Assembly (NCBI GenBank): GCA_020722685.1 | Contig: DYKH01000070.1 | Span: 1 to 27,772, forward strand | Origin: Caldithrix sp. | GTDB taxonomy: Bacteria; KSB1; UBA2214; DYKH01 | Length of the DNA stretch: 27,772 bases | Direction: 5' to 3' | Shown here: one piece after another, positions 1 through 6,663 of the stretch | How the letters are laid out: each line of letters starts with the position of its first letter | Numbering within the stretch: position 1 is the first letter of the stretch | Notes under the pieces: generated by a model | Told to the model about the DNA's origin: nothing | The model's input: the letters and a program-made list of their open reading frames with translations, nothing else | The model's database searches: none | Made by a program: the position numbers and the translations under genes

Positions 1-21
1 TGCATGCGCAGGAATGACAAG
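1..21. repeat. Partial copy of a dispersed repeat
   Basis: The first 19 bases match 17 of 19 bases of the right end of the palindromic repeat at 21742-21760 (shared core GCATNCGCANGAATGACA). The window begins inside this copy, so its left part is not visible. The unit resembles REP-like intergenic elements ending in a GAATGACA motif. No coding potential is seen between here and the panD start. Confidence 0.45.
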
Positions 22-122
22 ATGGATGAAATTTCTACCCTCAACGAGTATAGTTGATTTTCCTTATGCCGTGGGACAGCAGGCTTCACATACTTTGGAA
101 GCAACAAAAGAGGTAAGAAAAT

Positions 123-479
123 TTGCACCGCATCCTGTGCAAATCAAAAATCCACCGTGCGCGGGTGACCGAGGTCAATATCAACTATGAGGGGAGCTTG
201 ACCATTGACAAGAGTCTGATGCAAGCAGCCGATCTGCTTCCTTACGAAAAGGTACAGGTGTTGAATATTAACAACGGAACTCGTGCAGAGACGTATGTTC
301 TGGAAGGCCCTGTCGGTTCCGGACAGATTTGCGTCAACGGCGCATTGGCGCGTTGGGCGCAGATAGATGATCTGCTTATCATCATATCCTATGCTGCCTA
401 CGAGGAATCGGAGGCGGCCGGTTTTGCCCCCAAAGTCGTGCTGGTGGATGATGCTAATCGTCAGGTGGGATCTAAGTGA
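123..479 (+). CDS. panD: Aspartate 1-decarboxylase (PanD)
   Basis: Makes beta-alanine from L-aspartate for pantothenate and coenzyme A synthesis in the cytoplasm. The 118-residue product has the family's usual size. It carries the self-processing site Gly24-Ser25 in 'YEGS', where cleavage creates the pyruvoyl cofactor, plus Lys9 and His11 at the N terminus and the 'NGALARWAQIDDLLIII' region. The TTG start was chosen because it aligns exactly with the N terminus of E. coli PanD and has an AGAGG Shine-Dalgarno upstream. No panB or panC is in the window. The gene stands 176 bases ahead of the inositol-phosphate synthase on the same strand. Identification is firm. Confidence 0.95.
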   Translation: MHRILCKSKIHRARVTEVNINYEGSLTIDKSLMQAADLLPYEKVQVLNINNGTRAETYVLEGPVGSGQICVNGALARWAQIDDLLIIISYAAYEESEAAGFAPKVVLVDDANRQVGSK

Positions 480-655
480 TCGTTTAGTTTTAACGCTGCA
501 TCGGGTTTTGCTGACCGGTCGCAGCCTCTGTATCCGAAATTGCCGCCAAATCGTTGCTCACGGAAGAACATGTCCCAATCTTGTTTCTGTCCTTGGAAGC
601 ACTTGCGGCTAACCAGGTTATTCAACTCAGCAAAGCAATCGAAAGGAGTACTCAA

Positions 656-1972
656 TTGATCGCAAAAGGTGCACCCATTGAAGAGCCCAAGGGGAAATTA
701 GGAGTCATGTTACCCGGATTGGGAGCTGTCGGTACCACTGTCATCGCGGGGACGGAGCTCGTCCGTAACGGCTTTGCCAAGCCCATCGGCTCGCTCACCC
801 AAATGGGTACCATTCGTCTGGGCAAGCGGACGGAAAACCGCGTGCCGAAAATCAAGGATTTTGTCCCTCTGGCGGACCTGAAAGATTTGGTTTTCACCGG
901 CTGGGACATTTTCCCGGTCAGCGCCTACGAGTCTGCGCTGAATGCTGGCGTGCTGAAGAAGGAAGATTTGGACAAAGTGCGCCCGCAGCTTGAAGCCGTT
1001 CGGCCTCTACCGGCGGTTTTTGACAATTACTACGTCAAGCGGCTGAATGGCCCCAATGTCAAAAAGGGCACCAGCAAGATGCATTTGGCCGAGCAATTGA
1101 TGGACGATATGGCCAACTTTAAGAAGGAGCATAACCTTTCCCGCATCGTGATCGTTTGGTGTGCAAGCACGGAAATCTATATGGAACCGGGTCCCGAGCA
1201 CGAAACGATTGAGAGTTTTGAGAAAGCCCTAAAAGAAAACCATCGTGCTATCGCTCCCAGCATGATCTATGCTTACGCTGCACTGCAATCGGGAATCCCC
1301 TTCGCCAATGGCGCCCCCAATCTCACTCATGACATCCCGGCGCTTAACGAGTTGGCCAAGCAAAAAGGCGTACCGATTGCCGGCAAGGATTTCAAGTCGG
1401 GTCAAACTTTCATGAAGACTTTGTTGGCCCCCGGAATCAAGGCGCGTTTACTGGGCATGACCGGCTGGTTTTCCGACAATATTCTCGGCAATCGCGACGG
1501 CGAGGTGTTGGACGACCCGGAGTCTTTCAAAACCAAGGAGGTTACCAAGCTATCCGTTCTCGACTATATTTTGCAGCCGCAATTGTATCCCGATTTATAT
1601 TCGGACATCTATCATAAGGTGCGCATCAATTACTATCCACCCCGCGGCGACAATAAGGAAGGCTGGGACAACATTGACATCTTTGGCTGGCTGGGCTATC
1701 CGATGCAGATAAAGATCAACTTTCTCTGCCGGGATAGCATTTTGGCCGCGCCCATAGTCTTGGATTTGGCCTTGTTCATAGACATGGCGCAACGAGCCAA
1801 AATGAAGGGAATCCAGGAGTGGCTTTCTTTCTATTTCAAAAGCCCGATTGTGGCCAAAGGGCTCTATCCTGAGCACGACGTGTTTATCCAGCTTATGAAG
1901 CTGAAGAATACTCTTCGTCATCTGCGCGGGGAGGAACTCATCACCCACTTGGGTTTGGAATACTATGACTGA
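656..1972 (+). CDS. ino1: Inositol-3-phosphate synthase (myo-inositol-1-phosphate synthase)
   Basis: Converts glucose 6-phosphate to 1D-myo-inositol 3-phosphate with NAD as cofactor, the first step toward inositol and inositol phospholipids. The 438-residue product has the N-terminal Rossmann loop 'GLGAVGTTVIAG' and the catalytic-domain strings 'GKDFKSGQT', 'NILGNRDGEVL', 'KVRINYYPPRGDNKE' and 'NFLCRDSILAAP'. As I recall the Bacteroides-type enzyme, these match it closely. The frame is open upstream to 554. TTG 656 was preferred because AAAGGAG lies 8 bases before it and the conserved fold begins about 14 residues later. No CDP-alcohol phosphatidyltransferase or inositol monophosphatase is nearby, so the end product (PI lipid or soluble inositol) cannot be told. 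Confidence 0.95.
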   Translation: MIAKGAPIEEPKGKLGVMLPGLGAVGTTVIAGTELVRNGFAKPIGSLTQMGTIRLGKRTENRVPKIKDFVPLADLKDLVFTGWDIFPVSAYESALNAGVLKKEDLDKVRPQLEAVRPLPAVFDNYYVKRLNGPNVKKGTSKMHLAEQLMDDMANFKKEHNLSRIVIVWCASTEIYMEPGPEHETIESFEKALKENHRAIAPSMIYAYAALQSGIPFANGAPNLTHDIPALNELAKQKGVPIAGKDFKSGQTFMKTLLAPGIKARLLGMTGWFSDNILGNRDGEVLDDPESFKTKEVTKLSVLDYILQPQLYPDLYSDIYHKVRINYYPPRGDNKEGWDNIDIFGWLGYPMQIKINFLCRDSILAAPIVLDLALFIDMAQRAKMKGIQEWLSFYFKSPIVAKGLYPEHDVFIQLMKLKNTLRHLRGEELITHLGLEYYD

Positions 1973-2087
1973 TTTCCCGGCAGCGTTTTTCGCAATGGAA
2001 GGCGATGCTTTCAACTGAAAATGGCACCGGCGCAACGCGGAGGGAGCTCGCCAACGCAGCTTTGGGAAGATCAAAGGCAAGGTCTAA

Positions 2088-3428
2088 TTGGCTGCATCTT
2101 CGCCGCTAAAAACCGTTCTCAAGACGTCATTGCCTGCCGTGGTCGATTTGTCGTCGCAGACCATTATGTGGACGATCGAAGCGATATTGATCGGCAAGCT
2201 GAGCGCCTCGGCATTTGCCGGTGTCGGCATGGCCATTCAGGTTTTGCTGGTGTTTTTTGCGGTGTTGCTCACGTTTGTGGTCGGTGCCAGCCTGATCATC
2301 AACCGGCATTTGGGCGCGAAGGAATCGTTTCAGGCCAATCACATTTTCGGCCAAGCTATGGCCATGGGCATCGTGCTGTCGCTGGTGTTCAGTTTGACCC
2401 TGTACTTTGGCGCCATTCATATTTTTAAGCTCATCCGGGAGACCGGCTCGCTTGCGGCCAGAGAGTCGGGCGTAGTTTACCTGCGCACCATGGCGGTGTT
2501 TGCACCCCTGACGATCAGCAACTTTGTCGCCATCGGCATCATCCGCGCTTCCGGCGACACGCGCTATTCCATGCTGGTCAATGTGCTGGTGAACAGCTTG
2601 AATTTGCTATTGGCGCCGCTGCTCATTTTCGGTCTGTTCGGCATGCCGCGCTTGGGGGTTCGCGGCGCCGCTTTGGCGGCCGGTATTGCGCACAGCGTGG
2701 GCTTTGCCACCACCTTCTATCTGTTGCGCAGCCGTAGACTGCAACTATTTCTCTCGTTTCACGAGCTGGCGACGCCAAAATGGAGCAGTTTCAAAGAGCT
2801 GTTCCAGAACGGCCTGCCAACCACCATCGAGCAATTGACCTGGGCCTTGGGGCAATTGATCGTCACCAGCTATGCGGCGGGAATCTATGTCGTTGTTTTG
2901 AGCACGCACACGGTTTTCGTCCGCATTCAGGCGGTGTTGTCCATGGTCTATATGGGATTTGCTTTGGGCGCCATGAGCATCATGGGCAAAAATCTGGGGG
3001 CGGCGCAAAACGATTTGGCCTATCACATGGCGCGCACGGCGCATCGAGTCATGGCGGTGTTGGTCTTGACGTTGGTTGCTCTCATGATGCTTTTTTCCAA
3101 AGCGATCATTCACGTTTTCACCACGGATGCTGCCACCGTAGCTCTCGGCAAAAAGGCCATATTCATTTTTGCCATTGCCCAAATTCCCAAGGCGCTCAAT
3201 AACGTCATCGCCGGCAACTTGCGCGGAATCGGCGATTTGAAATGGCTCATGTGGAGCACGATGATATTCGTAATATGCGTAGAAATCGGATTCAATTGGG
3301 TGGCTGCTTTTGTTCTTGGCTGGGGACTGTACGGCATCTGGGGTGTGCAGACCATGGATGAAACGATTCGTCTCGCTCTAAACTACTGGCGCTTCCATGG
3401 CGGAAAGTGGAGGATCATCGACAGGTGA
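2088..3428 (+). CDS. MATE-family multidrug/cation exporter
   Basis: A 446-residue, strongly hydrophobic inner-membrane protein with about twelve membrane spans arranged as two similar halves. The N-terminal half holds the typical 'GASLIINRHLGAKE' loop, and the second half has the matching 'GAMSIMGKNLGAAQNDLA'. Members exchange Na+ or H+ for drugs or other organic compounds; the substrate here is unknown. The TTG start follows AAGGCAAGG at close spacing. Its last codons overlap the start of the thymidylate kinase gene, so the two are probably cotranscribed. It lies 115 bases after the inositol-phosphate synthase, which is compatible with one operon. Confidence 0.9.
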   Translation: MAASSPLKTVLKTSLPAVVDLSSQTIMWTIEAILIGKLSASAFAGVGMAIQVLLVFFAVLLTFVVGASLIINRHLGAKESFQANHIFGQAMAMGIVLSLVFSLTLYFGAIHIFKLIRETGSLAARESGVVYLRTMAVFAPLTISNFVAIGIIRASGDTRYSMLVNVLVNSLNLLLAPLLIFGLFGMPRLGVRGAALAAGIAHSVGFATTFYLLRSRRLQLFLSFHELATPKWSSFKELFQNGLPTTIEQLTWALGQLIVTSYAAGIYVVVLSTHTVFVRIQAVLSMVYMGFALGAMSIMGKNLGAAQNDLAYHMARTAHRVMAVLVLTLVALMMLFSKAIIHVFTTDAATVALGKKAIFIFAIAQIPKALNNVIAGNLRGIGDLKWLMWSTMIFVICVEIGFNWVAAFVLGWGLYGIWGVQTMDETIRLALNYWRFHGGKWRIIDR

Positions 3429-4087
3429 GGCAAGCGTCCCACGGTGCTTCTGCGGGCAAATTGATTACGTTTGAGGGTATTGACTTTTCCGGCAAGTCGT
3501 TACAAGCGAAATTGCTTGCTGAGAAACTGGGTGCCGTCGGCCGCTCGGTGCTGCTGTTGCGCGATCCGGGAGCGACTCCCATATCCGAGCGCATTCGTGA
3601 GATTTTGCTGGATAGAAGCCATTTGGAAATGTCGCCCTGGACGGAATTGTTGTTGTACGAGGCGGCGCGGGCGCAGATGATAGAAGAAACGATCAAGCCG
3701 GCGCTTGCGAAAGGCGTGTGGGTCATTAGCGACAGGCTGTACGATTCCACTACCGCCTATCAGGGATATGGTCGGCAGTTGGATTTGGGTTTGGTAGAGC
3801 AAGCCAACGTAATCGGCGCTTGCGGGATGGTACCGGATTTGACCTTCCTCATCGATTTGGATGTTCGCGTTGCGCTGCAGCGTCGCCAAAGAAGCAAACG
3901 GGATGAGGATCGTTTAGAGTCCGAAGGCCTCCAATTTCAGGAAAGAGTCCGGCAAGGGTATCTGAAAACCGCGAAAGAGGAATTGGACCGAATTCGGGTA
4001 ATTGCCGGTGATCGATCAGTAGATCTCATTCGTGAAGAAATATGGCAGATCGTTGCTAAGAGATTCCAAAGGGAATTGAACTTTTAG
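3425..4087 (+). CDS. tmk: Thymidylate kinase (dTMP kinase)
   Basis: Phosphorylates dTMP to dTDP on the way to dTTP. The 220-residue product shows the P-loop 'FEGIDFSGKS' (residues 16-25), 'RDPGATPISERIREILL' replacing the usual REPGGTP stretch, the 'SDRLYDSTTAYQGYGRQ' nucleotide motif and a basic LID 'RRQRSKRDEDRLESE'. GTG 3425 is chosen because GGAGG sits 11 bases upstream. GTG 3407 (six residues longer) and TTG 3461 are alternatives. The gene overlaps the MATE gene by four bases and is followed after 21 bases by the S41 protease. Phe in place of the common Gly in the P-loop (GIDFSGK) is a mild variant. Confidence 0.93.
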   Translation: MRQASHGASAGKLITFEGIDFSGKSLQAKLLAEKLGAVGRSVLLLRDPGATPISERIREILLDRSHLEMSPWTELLLYEAARAQMIEETIKPALAKGVWVISDRLYDSTTAYQGYGRQLDLGLVEQANVIGACGMVPDLTFLIDLDVRVALQRRQRSKRDEDRLESEGLQFQERVRQGYLKTAKEELDRIRVIAGDRSVDLIREEIWQIVAKRFQRELNF

Positions 4088-4108
4088 CCTTTGGTGAGGT
4101 GCTTGAAT

Positions 4109-5890
4109 ATGCTCAAAAATAGAAAAACGTTGCTCATCATATTGCTGGTGCTGGCGGCTACGTTTGTCGCCGGAAGGTTTTCCGGCGTCAACAGTAGCGG
4201 CGCCGAGGATCGCTACTATGAGGTTCTGAAGAACTTTAAGGTGTTCGGACAAGTCTATCGCGAGGTCAGCGATCGCTACATCGAAGAAATCGATGCGGAA
4301 AAGTTCATGCGCGCCGGCATCAATGGGATGCTGGATCGTCTGGATCCCTATACGGTTTACTTGGAGCAGGATGGCCGTGATGAGCTGCAAATCATGACGC
4401 GCGGTAAGTATTATGGCGTCGGCATGCGCATTGTTCTTCGCAACGGTTGGGCGACGGTGTCGGAACAGCCGTTCCCCGACAGCCCCGCTTTTCGCGCCGG
4501 TATTCGTGAGGGCGATCAGATCATCGAGATCGATGGCAAGAGTACCAAGGGGCAGCCGCTCTCGGAAACCGCGCGACGTTTGCGAGGCGGGGAAAAGGGC
4601 AGTGAAGTGGCCATCAAAATCAAGCGAGTGGGCGAGGAGAAGCCGCTTAGCTTTACGCTCATTCGTGACGAAATTTCCGTTTCTGATGTTCAGTATTCCG
4701 GCTTTGTCAGCCCGGGTATCGGCTTGATAAAGTTGGCGCATTTTAGTCGTGGTGCTGACGATCAGGTACACGATGCGATTATGCACTTAAAGGATCAAGG
4801 CCTCGACGGGCTGATTCTGGACTTGCGCGGCAATCCCGGCGGACTGTTGGATATGGCGGTAGCAGTTGCCGAAAATTTCATCGCCAAAGGCGAGATGGTG
4901 GTTTCCACCAAAGGTCGGTGGGAAAACACCTACCAGGAGTTCCGCTCCAGCAAAGATCCTGTGTTGGGAAGCACACCCTTGGTCGTGTTGGTGGACGGTT
5001 ATAGCGCATCGGCATCGGAAATCGTCGCGGGAGCGATTCAGGATTTGGATCGTGGTGTCGTCATTGGCTCGGAAACGTTCGGCAAGGGTCTGGTGCAGAC
5101 GGTTGTGCCGCTGGATCGCCGCGGCGATAGCCAGCTTAAAATTACTACCGCACAATATTTCATTCCTAGCGGTCGCCTCATCCAGCGTCCGGATGTTTTT
5201 GACAGGAGTGCAAACTCGGTATTGGTGAATGCCTCGGACAGTGCCAAAGCTTCCACTGAGGAGGACGTTGATGTCGACGTCGAAGAGCCGCCGCAGGACA
5301 ATCTGCATAAGAAAGCCAAAGGGGAAGAATCAAAACCGAAATTCTACACCAAAAACCACAGGGTGGTTCTTGGCGGCGGCGGCATTACCCCTGATATTGA
5401 GGTACACAATTTTGAGCTGAACCGGTTCGAAATCGAGCTGATTCGCCGATCCATGTTTTTTAATTTCAGTCTGGACTACGTGGCGAAACACCCGAATTTG
5501 CCCAAGGATTTTCAGGTCGATGATCAGATGCTGGCAGATTTCTTTACTTTCATCAAAGAAAAGAATTTCGACTATAATCCCGATGGCATGGCCGAGCTGG
5601 AAAAGCTGGAAAAGATTGCCAAGGAAGAACAATTCTACGCGCCGATGGCGAGTTATTTCCAAGGCATCCGCGCTGAATTCGAAAAAGTGAAAGAGCAGGA
5701 GAAAGAGAAATCCAAGGCGCATTTGGCGATGCTGATCAAACGGGAGGTCGTCGGCAAGATATTTGGTCGGAATGAATACTTTGAAGCGACGTTTTCTAGC
5801 GATTCGACGTTGGCCAAAGCTATCGATGTATTGAAGGCCCCGGAGGAATATCGCAGGATTTTGAATGCTCAAGTGGCGGTGAGGAATTAG
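4109..5890 (+). CDS. S41 C-terminal processing protease (CtpA/Prc type)
   Basis: A periplasmic serine protease anchored by an N-terminal hydrophobic helix (about residues 8-22). It has a PDZ domain ('YYGVGMRIVLRNGWATVSEQ' through 'GDQIIEIDGKS') and the S41 catalytic core. The Ser-Lys dyad reads as Ser301 in 'YSASASEIVAG' and Lys326 in 'GSETFGKGLVQ', with the family's 25-residue spacing. An acidic linker (EEDVDVDVEEPPQD) and a C-terminal helical extension of roughly 170 residues, rich in Glu and Lys, make it longer (593 aa) than minimal CtpA. ATG 4109 follows GAGGTG at 8-base spacing; the frame is open to TTG 4091. Substrates are unknown. It lies 33 bases before the chromate transporter gene. 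Confidence 0.93.
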   Translation: MLKNRKTLLIILLVLAATFVAGRFSGVNSSGAEDRYYEVLKNFKVFGQVYREVSDRYIEEIDAEKFMRAGINGMLDRLDPYTVYLEQDGRDELQIMTRGKYYGVGMRIVLRNGWATVSEQPFPDSPAFRAGIREGDQIIEIDGKSTKGQPLSETARRLRGGEKGSEVAIKIKRVGEEKPLSFTLIRDEISVSDVQYSGFVSPGIGLIKLAHFSRGADDQVHDAIMHLKDQGLDGLILDLRGNPGGLLDMAVAVAENFIAKGEMVVSTKGRWENTYQEFRSSKDPVLGSTPLVVLVDGYSASASEIVAGAIQDLDRGVVIGSETFGKGLVQTVVPLDRRGDSQLKITTAQYFIPSGRLIQRPDVFDRSANSVLVNASDSAKASTEEDVDVDVEEPPQDNLHKKAKGEESKPKFYTKNHRVVLGGGGITPDIEVHNFELNRFEIELIRRSMFFNFSLDYVAKHPNLPKDFQVDDQMLADFFTFIKEKNFDYNPDGMAELEKLEKIAKEEQFYAPMASYFQGIRAEFEKVKEQEKEKSKAHLAMLIKREVVGKIFGRNEYFEATFSSDSTLAKAIDVLKAPEEYRRILNAQVAVRN

Positions 5891-5923
5891 CGCTGTCTGC
5901 AAAGCCGGCGGCGGCAAACCACT

Positions 5924-6445
5924 ATGAGTAAAAGCATCGCAATCTTTGTTTCATTTTTCAAGGTCGGTCTGTTTGGCTATGGCGGCGGCCCTTCCAGCGT
6001 GCCGCTGGTGGAACATGAGGTTGTCAACGTGCATCGCTGGATGACTGGCGATGAGTTCGTCGACACCTTGGCAGTGGGTAATTCTTTGCCCGGGCCGATC
6101 ATTGTCAAACTGGCCGCTTTCATCGGCTATAGGGAAGGCGGATGGCTGGGCGCGCTTGCCGCTCTCTTGGGCAGCTCCTTGCCCGGAATCGTGGGCATGC
6201 TCGGTTTGGGCCTACTGCTGTTGAAATACAAAGATCATCCGCGCATGCAAGGGCTGTTTTACGGCGTCCGTCCGGTTATCGTGGCCATGATGGCTGCCTT
6301 CGTTTATGGAATTTTTAGCAAATCCGTCCCTGATATCAAAACCGCTGCCATTTTGATCGTTTCATTCGCCCTGATGGCCTTTCTGAACCTGCATCCGATT
6401 CTGATGATACTCGCGGCCGGGCTGATGGGAATGTTCATTCTATAG
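5924..6445 (+). CDS. chrA: Single-domain chromate transporter (CHR family, half-size)
   Basis: A 173-residue membrane protein with the CHR-domain signature 'FFKVGLFGYGGGPSSVPLVE', then 'NSLPGPIIVKLAAFIGYR' and about five to six hydrophobic spans. Short CHR proteins are usually encoded as adjacent pairs (N-type and C-type) that act together in chromate/sulfate exchange. Here no second half follows. The stop codon is succeeded at once by a hairpin and a palindromic repeat. The C-terminal span ('ILMILAAGLMGMFIL') looks complete, so the protein itself is not obviously truncated. It is the last gene of the panD-to-chrA run. Whether a lone half works is unclear. Confidence 0.85.
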   Translation: MSKSIAIFVSFFKVGLFGYGGGPSSVPLVEHEVVNVHRWMTGDEFVDTLAVGNSLPGPIIVKLAAFIGYREGGWLGALAALLGSSLPGIVGMLGLGLLLLKYKDHPRMQGLFYGVRPVIVAMMAAFVYGIFSKSVPDIKTAAILIVSFALMAFLNLHPILMILAAGLMGMFIL

Positions 6446-6473
6446 GAAGCAAAAGGGGTTCGACTCCCCTTCC
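6446..6473 (+). other. Hairpin resembling a tRNA T-arm, directly after chrA
   Basis: Bases 6454-6470 form a 5-bp stem (AGGGG/CCCCT) around the seven-base loop TTCGACT, exactly the loop of many tRNA and tmRNA T-arms. GGA and TCC just outside can extend it. It begins within ten bases of the chrA stop. The sequence upstream, where the rest of a tRNA would lie, is conserved chrA coding sequence, so no complete tRNA exists. It is either a tRNA 3' remnant left by an integration or deletion event, or a 3'-end hairpin without a T-tract. Confidence 0.4.
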
Positions 6474-6481
6474 CGTTCCTC

Positions 6482-6652
6482 ATTCTTAAGAGCAATAATC
6501 AACGTTCAACGTCCCATGGTCAATTGTCAATTGAACGTTGACAATTGACCGTTATTTCTCAAAGCCAATAGTCAACGTTCAATAGTGAATTGTCAATTGA
6601 CTGTTAAACGTTGAACATCGACTGATAACGATTAACTATTTTGAATTCTTAA
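6482..6652. repeat. Palindrome-rich repeat element flanked by 8-bp direct repeats
   Basis: This AT-rich stretch is built from alternating CAATTGTCAATTG-type and TCAACGTTCAA-type words in both orientations. A perfect 13-bp inverted repeat (GGTCAATTGTCAA at 6518-6530 with TTGACAATTGACC at 6538-6550) has a 7-base loop. TCAACGTTCAA recurs at 6499-6509 and 6572-6582, with its complement near 6531 and a variant near 6608. ATTCTTAA occurs at both edges (6482-6489 and 6645-6652), like a target-site duplication of a small non-autonomous element. It ends immediately before the Shine-Dalgarno of the dikinase gene, so it forms that gene's leader. Confidence 0.6.
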
Positions 6653-6663
6653 AGGAGAGATGA

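Noticed and set aside
6380..6478. A complete tRNA gene ending in the T-arm-like hairpin
   Set aside because: The region that would hold the acceptor, D and anticodon arms is conserved chromate transporter coding sequence, and only GAAC could pair with the would-be 3' acceptor strand.
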